Assembly: GCF_009764355.1 (NCBI RefSeq)
Contig: NZ_LNUA01000077.1
Span: 310,001 to 374,000, forward strand
Reading direction: 5' to 3'
Origin: Companilactobacillus bobalius
Lineage (GTDB): Bacteria; Bacillota; Bacilli; Lactobacillales; Lactobacillaceae
DNA: 64,000 nt
Made by a program: the position numbers and the translations under genes. The notes under the pieces were generated by a model, which was not told where the DNA came from, did not search any database, and saw only the letters and a list, made by a program, of their open reading frames with translations. The number at the start of each line of letters is the position of its first letter. Position 1 is the stretch's first letter. Positions 18,044-28,042 of this stretch are shown here, piece by piece.

Positions 18044-19417
18044 TTGGCAAAAGCTAAAACAAAATTCGTATGTCAAAATTGTGGCTACGTCTCACCTAGA
18101 TATTTAGGACGTTGTCCTAACTGTGGCGTTTGGAATCAGATGGTTGAGGAAGTAGATCATCCTGAATCCGTCAAAGCTAAAGCAACTCCTAGCCGTCGAG
18201 TTAGTGACTTAGAGTCTAAACCAGTTAGTATCGATAATGTTTCCTTTGAAAAGGAACCTCGTGTTAAGACGAATCTATCTGAATTGAATCGAGTTCTCGG
18301 GGGCGGTATCGTTCCCGGTTCTTTGATTTTAATTGGTGGAGATCCAGGTATTGGTAAGTCAACTTTGTTAACACAGGTTTCAGGACAACTAGCGAATACT
18401 GGTGGTAAAGTATTATATGTTTCTGGTGAAGAGAGTGCTTCACAGATCAAGATGCGAGCTGATCGTTTGGGTATTTCGGGTAAAGACCTCTATCTGTACC
18501 CTCAGACAGATATGAGTTATATCCGTCAAACAATCAACGAAATGCATCCGGATTACTTAATCATTGATTCTGTGCAAACAATGGATGAACCAGAAATTAC
18601 TTCTGCCGTGGGAAGTATTTCTCAAATCAGAGAAGTTACAGCTGAATTGATGAATATTGCTAAGCAGGACAACATTACTGTTTTCGTCGTTGGACATGTA
18701 ACTAAAGGTGGCGCCATCGCTGGTCCAAAAATATTGGAACACATGGTGGATACTGTTCTATACTTTGAAGGGGACACACACCATAGTTATCGAATCTTAC
18801 GTTCTGTTAAGAACCGTTTTGGTTCAACGAATGAAATTGGTATTTTTGAAATGCGGACTAAGGGTCTGGTGGAAGTATCTAATCCATCAGAAATTTTCTT
18901 AGAGGAACGTTTAGCGGATGCCAATGGTTCAGCGGTAGTAGTTTCAATGGAAGGAACTCGACCAATTTTGGTTGAAATCCAATCTTTGATCACTCCTACA
19001 ATTTTTGGTAATGCCAAAAGAACCGCCACGGGATTGGATCATAACCGGGTGTCAGTGATTATGGCCGTTCTAGAAAAACGTGGTAATTTGATGCTCCAAA
19101 ATCAGGATGCTTATTTGAAATCAACTGGTGGCGTTAAATTAGATGAACCAGCAATTGATCTTGCTTTAGCAATGTCAATTGCCTCCAGTTATAAAAATAT
19201 GGGTATCCCAGGAACTGATTGTTTTGTAGGTGAAGTTGGATTGACCGGTGAAATTCGTCGTGTTAATCGAATTGATCAACGAGTAAATGAAGCAGAAAAA
19301 TTAGGTTTCAAGCGTATTTTTATTCCCAAGAATAATATGGGAGATTGGTCTAAAGATAATAAGATTCAAATTGTTGGTGTCAGTACCGTAACTGATGCGA
19401 TGAACAAAATATTTTAA
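18044..19417 (+). CDS. radA: DNA repair protein RadA
   Basis: RadA (Sms) is a RecA-like ATPase that helps branch migration during recombination. The 457-residue protein has a zinc finger (C10, C13, C24, C27), Walker [11 protein letters not shown] at about 98-107, the KNRFG motif near 255, and a C-terminal Lon-like domain. The TTG at 18044 gives the normal RadA start ([14 protein letters not shown]), with GAAAGGA 9 bp upstream; the longer frame begins inside dut. disA, next to radA in bacilli, is absent here. Confidence 0.95.
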   Translation: MAKAKTKFVCQNCGYVSPRYLGRCPNCGVWNQMVEEVDHPESVKAKATPSRRVSDLESKPVSIDNVSFEKEPRVKTNLSELNRVLGGGIVPGSLILIGGDPGIGKSTLLTQVSGQLANTGGKVLYVSGEESASQIKMRADRLGISGKDLYLYPQTDMSYIRQTINEMHPDYLIIDSVQTMDEPEITSAVGSISQIREVTAELMNIAKQDNITVFVVGHVTKGGAIAGPKILEHMVDTVLYFEGDTHHSYRILRSVKNRFGSTNEIGIFEMRTKGLVEVSNPSEIFLEERLADANGSAVVVSMEGTRPILVEIQSLITPTIFGNAKRTATGLDHNRVSVIMAVLEKRGNLMLQNQDAYLKSTGGVKLDEPAIDLALAMSIASSYKNMGIPGTDCFVGEVGLTGEIRRVNRIDQRVNEAEKLGFKRIFIPKNNMGDWSKDNKIQIVGVSTVTDAMNKIF

Positions 19418-19430
19418 ATAGGAGGCATAT

Positions 19431-20714
19431 ATGCGAAAGATCGTAGTAAATATAATTTTTGCATTACTTGGTATCGCCGTCGGAATTACCGTTTTACCAA
19501 GTTTATGGGAAATTTCAGGTTTAGCAGGAATTGCTTTTGTTAATAACGGTTATTTTGATGGACTTATTGGATGTATTGTATTTTATTTCTTGTCATTCTT
19601 GTTTGTTAAACCAATTTTGGAATTAAATCAAAGAATTGAGAAGTATTTGAATTCTCGTTCACCAGGGTGGATTATTTATGGTGCTGGATTCTTAATTGGT
19701 GGTTTAGTATTAGCCAATATCATTTCCATACCTTTCTATATGATGAGTAACATGTTTTCAAATGTTATTCCCGTCATCTTAATGATCGTCTTTGGTTGGA
19801 TCGGTTTCAGAATGGGAACAAGTCGTCGAAATGATTGGAGCAATTTCTCAATCACAAAACGTAATACTAAAGTTGCACCGGCGGCAGCTGAAAAGAGTGA
19901 AACATTAGCCTCAGAAGGTGAAGTTACACGTCGTTCAGTTAAAAAAGATTACTATCCATATAAAATTCTAGATACATCCGTTGTTATTGATGGACGAATT
20001 CATCAATTAGCACACACTGGTTTTTTGGAAGGTAAGTTGATGATTCCTGATTTCGTTGTACATGAGTTGCAATTGATCTCAGATTCTAGTGATAATCAAA
20101 AACGTGAACGTGGTCGTCGTGGACTTGATATTTTAAATGAAATGAAAATGGATAAAGGTATCAACTACACAACTACAACACGCGATTATGATAATATTCC
20201 AGAAGTGGATATGAAATTACTTAAATTAGCTAAAGAAATCGGTGGTGCTGTCATCACAAATGATTATAATTTAAGTAAGGTAAGTGAATTTCAGAATGTT
20301 CAAGTACTTAACATTAACGAATTAGCCAAAGTTTTGAAACCTATGGTTTTGCCAGGAGAAACGATGACTGTTAAAGTTATAAAAGAGGGTACTGAAAGAG
20401 AGCAAGGTGTCGCATACCTAGAAGACGGTACAATGGTCGTTGTTGAAGAAGGTAAATACTTCATTGGCAAAGATGTTGAAGTCGTTGTAACTAGTGCATT
20501 GCAAACTGACGCTGGTAAGATGATATTTGCAAAACCTAAGCATTCAATGCATGGTATCCAAGAAAAGAGCGATTCTAAAGAGAATTCCAATAACCATAAT
20601 AACAACGGTGGTAACAAACGTAATAACCGCAATAATAATGGTAATAAGAATTCAAATAGAAATAACTCAAGAAGTAAAAGGGGAGAACAAGGAAATGGCA
20701 AAAAAGTCAGATAA
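19431..20714 (+). CDS. Membrane protein with PIN and TRAM domains (YacL-like)
   Basis: The 427-residue protein has about four N-terminal membrane helices (1-130), a PIN nuclease-like domain (about 180-300; acidic residues in [12 protein letters not shown] and TNDYNLSKV) and a TRAM domain (about 305-365). It belongs to the YacL family, found next to radA and gltX in Firmicutes, with a proposed RNA-related role. The last 55 residues are an Asn/Lys/Arg/Ser low-complexity tail; its codons contain the ribosome site of gltX, which overlaps by 20 bp. AGGAGG precedes the ATG. Confidence 0.92.
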   Translation: MRKIVVNIIFALLGIAVGITVLPSLWEISGLAGIAFVNNGYFDGLIGCIVFYFLSFLFVKPILELNQRIEKYLNSRSPGWIIYGAGFLIGGLVLANIISIPFYMMSNMFSNVIPVILMIVFGWIGFRMGTSRRNDWSNFSITKRNTKVAPAAAEKSETLASEGEVTRRSVKKDYYPYKILDTSVVIDGRIHQLAHTGFLEGKLMIPDFVVHELQLISDSSDNQKRERGRRGLDILNEMKMDKGINYTTTTRDYDNIPEVDMKLLKLAKEIGGAVITNDYNLSKVSEFQNVQVLNINELAKVLKPMVLPGETMTVKVIKEGTEREQGVAYLEDGTMVVVEEGKYFIGKDVEVVVTSALQTDAGKMIFAKPKHSMHGIQEKSDSKENSNNHNNNGGNKRNNRNNNGNKNSNRNNSRSKRGEQGNGKKVR

Positions 20715-22191
20715 TAAAATTCGTGTAAGATATGCACCAAGTCCAACAGGTCACTTACATATTGGGAACGCTAGAACAGCTATCTTTAACTACCTATTCG
20801 CACGTAGTCACAAAGGTACTTTTGTAATTCGTATCGAGGATACAGATACAAAACGTAACGTTAAAGGTGGTACAAAGAGTCAACTAGAAAACCTTAAATG
20901 GCTTGGCGTTGATTGGGATGAAGGTCCAGATGTTGGTGGAGACTATGGTCCTTATCGTCAATCAGAAAGAAAAGAAATTTATCAAAAATATATTGATGAA
21001 TTGCTAGAAAAAGGCTTGGCTTACAAATCATATCTGACTGAAGAACAACTAACAAAGATGCGTGAAGACCAAGAAGCTCATGGTCAAATGCCTCATTACG
21101 AATACGAATTCGAAGGTATGTCTGAAGAAGAAAAGGCAGCCAAGATCAAAGAAGCTGAAGATGCTGGTTTACAACCAGTTGTTCGTTTCCACGTACCAGT
21201 TGGTAAGAACTACGAATGGGACGATATCGTAAAGGGTAAAGTTTCAATCGGTTCAGATACTATCGGTGGCGATTGGGTTATCCAAAAACGTGATGGTATG
21301 CCTACATACAACTTTGCCGTTGTTATTGATGACCATTTGATGGAAATCAGTCATGTTCTTCGTGGTGATGACCATGTTGCCAATACACCAAAACAATTGA
21401 TGATTTATGAAGCATTAGGCTGGGAAGCACCTAAGTTTGGCCATATGACATTGATCATTAATACTGAAACTGGTAAGAAATTAAGTAAACGTGATGAATC
21501 AATTCTCCAATTCATCGAACAATATCGTGAATTAGGTTACTTACCAGAAGCTATGTTTAACTTTATTGCTCTATTAGGTTGGTCACCAGTTGGTGAAGAT
21601 GAATTATTTACACGTAAACAATTTATCAAGATCTTTGATGAACATCGTCTAAGCAAATCACCAGCTAAGTTTGATCAAAAGAAACTAGAATGGGTCAACA
21701 ACCAATACGTTAAGCACGCTGATGTTAGTGAAATCACTGACTTAGTACTAGCTAACTTGGTTGAAGCCAAACGAGTTTCAGAAGATCCAACTACAGATGA
21801 AATTCAATGGGTAAGACATTTAACAGAACTATACATGCCACAAATGAGTTATACACAACAAATCATTGACTTGGCAGATGTCTTCTTCAGTCAACCAGAA
21901 CATCTAACAGATGATGAACAAAAAGAACTAGAAGATGACGATGCAAAGACAGCTATTGAAGATTTGAAAGGTAAGTTAGAAAAATTACCTCGTTTCACAG
22001 CTGCTCAAATTATGGCTGCTATTCAATCAGTTAAAGCTGATACTGGTGTTAAAGGTAGAAAGCTATACATGCCAGCAAGAATTGCAACTACAAGAACAAT
22101 GCATGGTCCAGCAATTGCTGAAACAATCGAATTGTTTGGTAAGAAACAAGCCTTAGCAAATATCGATAAGACATTGGCTGAAATGAAATAG
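20695..22191 (+). CDS. gltX: Glutamyl-tRNA synthetase
   Basis: GltX charges tRNA(Glu), and in most Firmicutes also tRNA(Gln), which is then amidated by GatCAB. The 498-residue class I enzyme shows [16 protein letters not shown] (HIGH motif) near residue 12 and KKLSKRDES (KMSKS type) near 260. The ATG at 20695 gives the usual start ([16 protein letters not shown]). The ribosome site GGGGAG lies in the tail of the PIN/TRAM gene, so the two may be coupled. cysE, between gltX and cysS in B. subtilis, is missing. Confidence 0.96.
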   Translation: MAKKSDNKIRVRYAPSPTGHLHIGNARTAIFNYLFARSHKGTFVIRIEDTDTKRNVKGGTKSQLENLKWLGVDWDEGPDVGGDYGPYRQSERKEIYQKYIDELLEKGLAYKSYLTEEQLTKMREDQEAHGQMPHYEYEFEGMSEEEKAAKIKEAEDAGLQPVVRFHVPVGKNYEWDDIVKGKVSIGSDTIGGDWVIQKRDGMPTYNFAVVIDDHLMEISHVLRGDDHVANTPKQLMIYEALGWEAPKFGHMTLIINTETGKKLSKRDESILQFIEQYRELGYLPEAMFNFIALLGWSPVGEDELFTRKQFIKIFDEHRLSKSPAKFDQKKLEWVNNQYVKHADVSEITDLVLANLVEAKRVSEDPTTDEIQWVRHLTELYMPQMSYTQQIIDLADVFFSQPEHLTDDEQKELEDDDAKTAIEDLKGKLEKLPRFTAAQIMAAIQSVKADTGVKGRKLYMPARIATTRTMHGPAIAETIELFGKKQALANIDKTLAEMK

Positions 22192-22222
22192 GCAAAGGTT
22201 TTAAGATACAAAATAAATAAAA

Positions 22223-22270
22223 CAAAAAGAGGTTGAAGGAAAACTTAGTTTTGCCTCAACCCCTTTTTTA
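22223..22270 (+). terminator. Terminator between gltX and cysS
   Basis: GGTTGA-AGG with inner AAAACT pairs with AGTTTT and CC-TCAACC, followed by CCTTTTTT. The cysS gene follows 15 bp later. Confidence 0.85.
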
Positions 22271-22284
22271 TATAGGTGAAGATT

Positions 22285-23688
22285 ATGTTAAAAATATTCA
22301 ACACATTAACACGCCAAAAAGAAGAATTTAAACCATTAACACCTAATGAAGTAAAAATGTATGTCTGTGGACCAACGGTGTATAACTATATCCACATTGG
22401 AAATGCTCGCTCAATCGTAGCTTTTGATACAGTTCGTCGTTATTTGGAATTTTTAGGTTACAAAGTAAAATTTGTTTCTAATTTTACAGATGTCGACGAT
22501 AAGATGATCAAAGAGGCCAATCGTGAAGGTATCACCGTACCTGAAGTAGCGGACCGTTTTATCAAGGCTTTCTATGAGGATATTGCGGCTATTAATGTTC
22601 AAAAAGCCACTATCAATCCAAGAGCCACAGATAATATTCAAGAGATTATTGATTTTGTCAAAGCTTTAATCGACAAGGGTTATGCCTATGAATCTGATGG
22701 GGATGTTTTCTATCGTGCTAGAAAGTTCAAACACTATGGTGAGTTGTCCGATCAAAATATCGACCAACTAGTTGAAGGTGCTAGTGAACATATTGGTGAA
22801 ACTGAATTCGACAAGAAACAAGATCCAATTGATTTTGTTTTGTGGAAGAAAGCTAAGCCAAACGAGATCAAATGGGACTCTCCTTGGGGTGAAGGCCGTC
22901 CTGGTTGGCATATTGAATGTTCAGTTATGTCAACTAAGTACTTAGGCGATACTTTTGATATTCATGGTGGTGGTCAAGATTTGGAATTCCCCCATCATGA
23001 AAATGAGATTGCCCAAAGTGAGGCTAAGACTGGTCAAAAATTTGTTAACTATTGGATGCATAACGGTTTTGTCACAGTTGAGAATAACGAGAAGATGAGT
23101 AAGTCACTCGGTAACTTTGTGACAGTGCATGATCTTGTCCAGAAGACTAATCCACAAGTATTGCGTTTCTTCTTGTCATCAACACATTACCGTCGTCCAC
23201 TTGAGTACTCAGAAAAGAACTTACAAAAGGCTGCTGATAATCTTGAGAAAATCAAGACAGCTTATAACAATTTGAAGTTCCGACTTGATGGTGCTATTGA
23301 CGAAAATGATAATATTCAAGCACAAGTTGAACAAATTGTGGCTGATTTTAAAGCAGCGATGAACGATGACTTCAACGTACAAAATGGTTTGACAGAAATC
23401 TTTAATTTGGTTAGTTTAGCTAATAACTATTCTGCTCAAGATAAAGTAGCGAAGACTAGTGTCGAATTGATTCTTAAGACTTTGACTGAATTGACAAGTA
23501 TCTTAGGAATTAAATTGGATGAACAAAAAGATCTTTCTAAAGAAATTCAAGAAATGGTCGATCAACGTGACCAAGCTCGTGCAGATAAAGATTTTGCAAC
23601 AAGTGATAAATTACGTGATCAATTAAAAGAAATGGGTGTAATCCTCGAAGATACACCACAAGGAACACGGTGGCATATTAATGACTGA
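22285..23688 (+). CDS. cysS: Cysteinyl-tRNA synthetase
   Basis: CysS charges tRNA(Cys). The 467-residue class I enzyme shows [16 protein letters not shown] (zinc Cys plus HIGH) near 28-43, the zinc-site region GWHIECSVM and [10 protein letters not shown] near 205-240, and KMSKSLGN near 265. The ATG at 22285 is favoured by TAGGTGA 5 bp upstream; the GTG at 22276 overlaps that site. It comes directly after a terminator and overlaps mrnC by 8 bp. Confidence 0.96.
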   Translation: MLKIFNTLTRQKEEFKPLTPNEVKMYVCGPTVYNYIHIGNARSIVAFDTVRRYLEFLGYKVKFVSNFTDVDDKMIKEANREGITVPEVADRFIKAFYEDIAAINVQKATINPRATDNIQEIIDFVKALIDKGYAYESDGDVFYRARKFKHYGELSDQNIDQLVEGASEHIGETEFDKKQDPIDFVLWKKAKPNEIKWDSPWGEGRPGWHIECSVMSTKYLGDTFDIHGGGQDLEFPHHENEIAQSEAKTGQKFVNYWMHNGFVTVENNEKMSKSLGNFVTVHDLVQKTNPQVLRFFLSSTHYRRPLEYSEKNLQKAADNLEKIKTAYNNLKFRLDGAIDENDNIQAQVEQIVADFKAAMNDDFNVQNGLTEIFNLVSLANNYSAQDKVAKTSVELILKTLTELTSILGIKLDEQKDLSKEIQEMVDQRDQARADKDFATSDKLRDQLKEMGVILEDTPQGTRWHIND

Positions 23689-24094
23689 TGTTAAACAATT
23701 TAACGGAGTAACTTTGGCATATTTAGGAGATGCCGTCTACGAAGTCTTTATTCGTGAACATCTCTTAAGTAAAAATATTACCAAGGTTAATGAATTACAA
23801 AAACAAGCCAAACACTACGTTTCCGCGAAGGCCCAAGCATCATTGATTACTTTGATGATGGATAAGGGAATTCTTTCTGATGAAGAAATCAGAATTTATA
23901 AGAACGGACGTAATGCTAAAAAATATACTAAAGCTAAGAATACAAGTGTCGTCACTTATCATATGTCTACAGGTTTTGAAGCACTTTTTGGTTATTTAGA
24001 TATTACCGGCAACAAAGACCGGGTTGTAGAATTGGCACAATGGTGCATAAATGAAGTAGAAGTGGGTGAAGCAGATGACAGAAAATTCGAATAA
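23681..24094 (+). CDS. mrnC: Mini-ribonuclease III
   Basis: MrnC is a dimeric RNase III catalytic domain without the dsRNA-binding domain; it trims the ends of 23S rRNA precursors. The 137-residue length and [18 protein letters not shown] near residue 10 (catalytic Asp and Glu) are typical. It overlaps cysS by 8 bp and rlmB by 20 bp, so translation of the three is linked. The cysS-mrnC-rlmB order is conserved in Firmicutes. Confidence 0.94.
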   Translation: MTDVKQFNGVTLAYLGDAVYEVFIREHLLSKNITKVNELQKQAKHYVSAKAQASLITLMMDKGILSDEEIRIYKNGRNAKKYTKAKNTSVVTYHMSTGFEALFGYLDITGNKDRVVELAQWCINEVEVGEADDRKFE

Positions 24095-24863
24095 ACGTAG
24101 TAACAGTAGTAACAATTTAGAAGAAAACGAATTAGTTTATGGTGTACATTCAGTAATTGAATTATTGAAGTCCGCCACAGCCGATCAACGTGTTAACAAA
24201 GTTTTAGTTCAAAAGGGACTTTCTAGTGAACATATCGCTGAAGCTATCAAGTTAGCTAAACGTGATCGTTTAATCGTTCAAGAAGTACCTAAGAATAAGA
24301 TAGATGATATTAGTAACGGTGGTAACCATCAAGGAATGGCCGCTTACGTTGCTCCTTATCAATACGCTGAAATGGAAGATATCTTCAAGAGTGCTGAAAA
24401 GAAAGGTACTGATCCATTCATTTTGATTTTGGATAAAATTGAAGATCCTCATAACTTAGGTTCAATCATGCGTACAGCCGATGCCGTAGGTGTAGACGGA
24501 ATTATTGTTCCCAAGCATCGTTCAACAGGATTAACTTCAACCGTTGCTAAAACATCAACAGGTGCCATTGAACACGTACCAGTTGTTCGTGTAACTAATT
24601 TAGTTAATACCATCAAAGATTTAAAGAAACGTAACGTTTGGGTCTTTGGAACAGCTATGGAAGGTGACAACTATCGTAACTGGAATGCCAAGGGAGCAGT
24701 TGCTCTAATTATCGGTAACGAAGGTAAGGGTATTTCACCACTAGTATTGAAACAAGCTGATCAAACTTTGAATATTCCGATGGTCGGACATGTGCAAAGT
24801 TTGAACGCTTCTGTTGCAACAGGTATTCTGTTGTATCAAGCTTTTGCCTCACGTAATGTTTAA
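24075..24863 (+). CDS. rlmB: 23S rRNA (guanosine-2'-O-)-methyltransferase RlmB
   Basis: RlmB is a SPOUT enzyme of the TrmH group that methylates G2251 (E. coli numbering) in the 23S P-loop. The 262-residue protein has an N-terminal L30e-like substrate domain (about 15-95) and the SPOUT knot with KIEDPHNLGSIMRTADAVG, IIGNEGKGISPLV and LNASVATGILLY. The ATG at 24075 has GGGTGA 5 bp upstream; a GTG at 24066 is also in frame. A terminator follows. Confidence 0.94.
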   Translation: MTENSNKRSNSSNNLEENELVYGVHSVIELLKSATADQRVNKVLVQKGLSSEHIAEAIKLAKRDRLIVQEVPKNKIDDISNGGNHQGMAAYVAPYQYAEMEDIFKSAEKKGTDPFILILDKIEDPHNLGSIMRTADAVGVDGIIVPKHRSTGLTSTVAKTSTGAIEHVPVVRVTNLVNTIKDLKKRNVWVFGTAMEGDNYRNWNAKGAVALIIGNEGKGISPLVLKQADQTLNIPMVGHVQSLNASVATGILLYQAFASRNV

Positions 24864-24864
24864 T

Positions 24865-24908
24865 TAAAAAATTCTAAGTAGGATAAATCTTACTTAGAAT
24901 TTTTTTTG
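24865..24908 (+). terminator. Terminator after rlmB
   Basis: AAATTCTAAGTA pairs with TACTTAGAATTT, followed by a T run. Confidence 0.9.
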
Positions 24909-25044
24909 TATTAGAAAATTTGAATGAATTTATAAGATTATTATTTGTAAATACATTTAAATTGTTGTAAACAAGTGTTCGCTTAAATTTACTTATGGTG
25001 GATGGTATTTTTAAATTACAAAATTATTATTCGTAAAAAGTAAA

Positions 25045-25608
25045 ATGAAAGTCGAACAAGAAAACCAATGGATTGAATTGATTAAAGAAAAGGATGACTC
25101 AGCAGCACTAGATAGGTTGGTCAGAAGATATCGGCCAATGATTGATAATATGTATATTAAATATTTTATTGATGGCTATGATCGTAATGATTGGTATCAA
25201 GAGGCCTTTTTAGTCTGTTATCAAACTTGTAAATTATTCGATGGCAACAGTGGCTCCAAATTCGGCAGTTTTTTTAAATTAAAATTTCAAAATCATATAA
25301 TAGATATAATTAGGCGTGAAAATGCCATTAAACGTAAGGCTAATCAAGGAACGGAATCATATGACAAATTGCTTGGTAAAGGTAAATTTGATGATAAAGT
25401 CGCTGAAGACAGTGATAGTGTCGATATATCTAATCAATTAGAAAAGATCATGACTAAAATGAGTCGTATAGAGTTAGTGGCTTTTCAATTCTTGCTGGGA
25501 AAAGTGTCAATGCACGATGCTTGTATCGAAGCTCGCTGCAATATGAAACAAATAATACAGGCGGCTAACCGTTGTAAAAAGAAGATAAAGCGTAATCAGA
25601 AACTATAG
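25045..25608 (+). CDS. RNA polymerase sigma-70 family factor, SigH/ComX-like
   Basis: The 187-residue protein has sigma region 2 (about 20-95, with DRNDWYQEAFLVCYQTC and FGSFFKLKFQNHIIDIIRRE) and a short region 4-like helix-turn-helix at the end (about 135-185). It sits exactly where B. subtilis has sigH, between rlmB and rpmG, and in lactobacilli this locus encodes the ComX-like competence sigma. The ATG lacks a good ribosome site (GTAAAAAGTAAA upstream), which suggests low or regulated translation. About 135 bp of AT-rich leader precede it. Its targets are not visible here. Confidence 0.85.
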   Translation: MKVEQENQWIELIKEKDDSAALDRLVRRYRPMIDNMYIKYFIDGYDRNDWYQEAFLVCYQTCKLFDGNSGSKFGSFFKLKFQNHIIDIIRRENAIKRKANQGTESYDKLLGKGKFDDKVAEDSDSVDISNQLEKIMTKMSRIELVAFQFLLGKVSMHDACIEARCNMKQIIQAANRCKKKIKRNQKL

Positions 25609-25689
25609 TCATGTGAGATTGCAATGGACAAAACAACTTCCAGAGTTTACAATTAATAAGATTAAAACAAATTAGTTTTGGAGATAAAC

Positions 25690-25839
25690 ATGGGATTAAG
25701 AAAAGTCGCCCTTGCTTGTACTGTTTGTGGCTCACGTAACTATACAATTACTGAGAACCCAAATAGAACAGAACGTCTAGAAGTTAAAAAGTTCTGTAAG
25801 CACTGTGGTAAACATACACTACATAAAGAAACAAGATAA
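25690..25839 (+). CDS. rpmG: 50S ribosomal protein L33
   Basis: This 49-residue protein begins [18 protein letters not shown] and has a second pair in [10 protein letters not shown], so the zinc ribbon (four Cys) is intact. GGAG lies 7 bp before the ATG. It is part of the conserved rpmG-secE-nusG cluster; secE follows 14 bp later. It is below the usual ORF-length cut-off. Confidence 0.94.
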   Translation: MGLRKVALACTVCGSRNYTITENPNRTERLEVKKFCKHCGKHTLHKETR

Positions 25840-25853
25840 CTCTGGAGGATTAC

Positions 25854-26039
25854 ATGAAACTATTTAAATTTTTTGGTAGCGTCAAAGATGAAATGAAATT
25901 AGTTGTTTGGCCTACATTCAAAGAAAATAGACGTGATACATGGACTGTTATTGGTACTTCATTGATGTATGCAATCTTCTTTGCATTAGTTGATTGGGGT
26001 CTAATTACATTATTGCAACATTTCGTAATGGGTAAATAG
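25854..26039 (+). CDS. secE: Preprotein translocase subunit SecE
   Basis: SecE clamps SecY in the protein-export channel. The 61-residue protein has the single-helix Gram-positive form: an amphipathic stretch with VKDEMKLVVWPTFKENRRDTW and then one membrane helix (about 32-55). TGGAGG precedes the ATG. It lies between rpmG and nusG. Confidence 0.94.
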   Translation: MKLFKFFGSVKDEMKLVVWPTFKENRRDTWTVIGTSLMYAIFFALVDWGLITLLQHFVMGK

Positions 26040-26040
26040 A

Positions 26041-26069
26041 TTGTAAGTACGCAAAAAATTTGCTATTAT
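26041..26069 (+). promoter_or_regulatory. Promoter upstream of nusG
   Basis: TTGTAA at 26041-26046 and TATTAT at 26064-26069 are 17 bp apart. The -35 box begins right after the secE stop, so nusG may have its own start of transcription. Confidence 0.6.
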
Positions 26070-26080
26070 GGAATTAACGG

Positions 26081-26112
26081 AAAAAACTTCGACTTGGTTC
26101 GGAGTTTTTTTA
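26081..26112 (+). terminator. Terminator or attenuator in the nusG leader
   Basis: AAACTTCGA-C pairs with GTTCGGAGTTT around TTG, followed by seven T. It starts within about 10 bp of the predicted transcription start and 22 bp before the nusG ATG. Confidence 0.75.
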
Positions 26113-26133
26113 TTTTGAATTTTGGAGGAAATT

Positions 26134-26682
26134 ATGGCTGAAGCTGGCGAAAAACAATGGTATGTTCTACATACCTATTCAGGATATGAAAATAAAGTTA
26201 AGGAAAATCTAGAATCACGTGCCCAATCAATGGGTATGGAAGATTATATTTTCCGTGCAGTTGTTCCTGAAGAAGAAGAAACAAAAATGAAAAACGGTAA
26301 AGAAAAGAAAGAAATGGAAAAAACTTTCCCTGGCTACGTTTTAGTAGAAATGGTTATGTCTGATGAATCATGGTTCATCGTTCGTAATACACCGGGTGTT
26401 ACCGGATTTGTCGGCAGTCACGGTTCTGGTAGTAAACCTGCACCATTATTACCTGAAGAAATTGATAACATTCTAAGTCAATTTGGTATGAGCGCACAAA
26501 ACCAACCATCTGACTTTGAAGTTGGTGAAACAGTTAAAATCACTGATGGTGCCTTCTCAGACACAACAGGTAAGATCACTGAAATTGATGATGAACACAG
26601 AAAACTTAAGGTTGACGTTGATATGTTCGGTCGTATGACATCAGCAGAAGTTGACTTCACATCAGTTGAAAAACAAAAATAG
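26134..26682 (+). CDS. nusG: Transcription termination/antitermination protein NusG
   Basis: NusG binds RNA polymerase and controls pausing, termination and coupling to ribosomes. The 182-residue protein has the NGN domain (about 8-115; KQWYVLHTYSGYENKVKENL and TFPGYVLVEM) and a KOW domain (about 128-180; VGETVKITDGAFSDTTGKI). The ATG at 26134 has GGAGGA 4 bp upstream. A promoter and a terminator-like hairpin occupy the short leader. Confidence 0.96.
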   Translation: MAEAGEKQWYVLHTYSGYENKVKENLESRAQSMGMEDYIFRAVVPEEEETKMKNGKEKKEMEKTFPGYVLVEMVMSDESWFIVRNTPGVTGFVGSHGSGSKPAPLLPEEIDNILSQFGMSAQNQPSDFEVGETVKITDGAFSDTTGKITEIDDEHRKLKVDVDMFGRMTSAEVDFTSVEKQK

Positions 26683-26685
26683 TTA

Positions 26686-26714
26686 TTGATAAGACGAGTA
26701 GACCGTGCTACTAT
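26686..26714 (+). promoter_or_regulatory. Promoter of rplK-rplA
   Basis: TTGATA at 26686-26691 and TACTAT at 26709-26714 are 17 bp apart, immediately after nusG. Confidence 0.7.
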
Positions 26715-26741
26715 AAAACGGTATGTTTTTGACACATACAT

Positions 26742-26776
26742 GTGGGAGAGAAAATTTAGATTCTCATCATGACCAC
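26742..26776 (+). promoter_or_regulatory. L1-binding leader before rplK
   Basis: GTGGGAG, an A/T hairpin (AGAAA with TTCTC) and a closing ATGACCAC form the two-stem, internal-loop motif that mimics the L1 site in 23S rRNA. In bacteria and archaea, surplus L1 binds such leaders and blocks translation of rplK-rplA. It lies 25 bp before the rplK start. Confidence 0.75.
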
Positions 26777-26801
26777 ATCACGGAACAAGGAGGTATGCAC
26801 C

Positions 26802-27224
26802 GTGGCTAAAAAAGTTGCTAACGTAGTAAAATTACAAATCCCTGCTGGACAGGCTACTCCAGCTCCTCCAGTTGGTCCTGCTTTAGGACAAGCTGGTATT
26901 AACATTGTTGCCTTTACAAAGGACTTCAATGCACGTACACAAGATCAAAAGGGTATGATTATCCCTGTTGTTATCTCAGTATATGAAGACCGTTCATTCG
27001 ATTTCGTTACTAAGACACCACCAGCTGCAGTTCTATTGAAGAAAGCTGCTGGCGTTGAAAAGGGCTCTGGCGAACCTAACACAAATAAGGTTGCCACAGT
27101 TACTGAAGACCAAGTTCGCGAAATTGCTGAAACCAAGATGAAAGACCTAAACGCTGCTAGTGTTGAATCTGCAATGCGTATGGTTGCTGGTACTGCAAGA
27201 AGTATGGGCTTTGAAGTAAAGTAA
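26802..27224 (+). CDS. rplK: 50S ribosomal protein L11
   Basis: L11 forms the GTPase-associated centre with L10/L12. The 140-residue protein shows [22 protein letters not shown] at the start and the C-terminal [10 protein letters not shown]. The GTG at 26802 is preferred over the upstream ATG at 26769 because AAGGAGGT lies 7 bp before it and it gives the standard start ([10 protein letters not shown]). rplA follows about 100 bp later behind a second L1 site. Confidence 0.97.
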   Translation: MAKKVANVVKLQIPAGQATPAPPVGPALGQAGINIVAFTKDFNARTQDQKGMIIPVVISVYEDRSFDFVTKTPPAAVLLKKAAGVEKGSGEPNTNKVATVTEDQVREIAETKMKDLNAASVESAMRMVAGTARSMGFEVK

Positions 27225-27272
27225 AAGACTAGATTTAAGCAGTTTACAGGGATGTGAAAGCATTCTTAACAA

Positions 27273-27307
27273 GTGGGAGGAGAAAATTTGATTCTCCGAA
27301 AGACCAC
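27273..27307 (+). promoter_or_regulatory. Second L1-binding leader, before rplA
   Basis: GTGGGAGGAGAA and TTCTCC with a closing GACCAC repeat the motif found before rplK, at nearly the same distance from an AAGGAGG ribosome site. This suggests that rplA is also controlled by L1 directly. Confidence 0.72.
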
Positions 27308-27327
27308 AAAGCAAGGAGGAACTTAGC

Positions 27328-28008
27328 ATGGCTAAGCATGGAAAAAAATATTTAGAAGCAATGAAACAAGTCGATAAAGACAAGAAATACTCTGCTACAG
27401 AAGCTGTTGACTTACTTAAGAAGGTTAACTACGCTAAATTTGACGCAACTGTTGAAGTTGCAATTAATTTGGATGTAGATCCTAAGCAAGCTGATCAACA
27501 AATTCGTGGCGCTCTAGTACTACCTAATGGTACTGGTAAGACACAAAAGGTTATCGTTTTCGCTGAAGGCCAACAAGCAAAGGATGCTGAAGCAGCCGGT
27601 GCTGATGTTGTTGGTTCAGATGACCTTGTTGAAAAGATCCAAGACGGCTGGTTAGACTTTGATGTTGCCGTTGCTACACCACCTATGATGGCTAAAGTTG
27701 GTCGTTTAGGTCGTGTTCTTGGACCTAAAGGTTTGATGCCAAACCCTAAGACAGGTACAGTTACAATGGATGTTACAAAGGCTGTTAATGATATTAAAGC
27801 CGGACAAGTTACATACCGTGTTGATTCAAATGGTCTTATCCATGCACCAATCGGTAAGCTTTCATTTGATACAGACAAGATTGCAGCTAACTTCGATGCA
27901 TTTTATGGTGCAATCGTTAAAGCTCGTCCTGCATCACTTAAAGGTAATTATGTAACAAGTGTTAACTTGACATCTACATTTGGACCTGGTCTAAAAATTA
28001 ACGCTTAA
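27328..28008 (+). CDS. rplA: 50S ribosomal protein L1
   Basis: L1 forms the mobile stalk at the tRNA exit side and is the autogenous repressor of its operon. The 226-residue length, the start [19 protein letters not shown], the signature [19 protein letters not shown] and the end FGPGLKIN are all typical. AAGGAGG precedes the ATG. A new transcription unit with the L10 leader follows. Confidence 0.97.
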   Translation: MAKHGKKYLEAMKQVDKDKKYSATEAVDLLKKVNYAKFDATVEVAINLDVDPKQADQQIRGALVLPNGTGKTQKVIVFAEGQQAKDAEAAGADVVGSDDLVEKIQDGWLDFDVAVATPPMMAKVGRLGRVLGPKGLMPNPKTGTVTMDVTKAVNDIKAGQVTYRVDSNGLIHAPIGKLSFDTDKIAANFDAFYGAIVKARPASLKGNYVTSVNLTSTFGPGLKINA

Positions 28009-28010
28009 TG

Positions 28011-28039
28011 TTGACTAATAACCAAAATAATGATAGATT
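28011..28039 (+). promoter_or_regulatory. Promoter of rplJ-rplL
   Basis: TTGACT at 28011-28016 and TAGATT at 28034-28039 are 17 bp apart, right after rplA and before the L10 leader. Confidence 0.55.
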
Positions 28040-28042
28040 AGT

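Noticed and set aside
20300..20746. Minus-strand ORF of 148 codons rich in Leu
   Set aside because: It is the antisense shadow of the Asn-rich tail of the PIN/TRAM gene and the gltX start; no ribosome site or family likeness.
22192..22284. T-box leader before cysS
   Set aside because: The gap is only about 90 bp and holds a plain terminator; no T-box sequence or specifier structure.
27495..27878. Minus-strand ORF of 127 codons inside rplA
   Set aside because: Antisense to ribosomal protein L1; codon shadow only.
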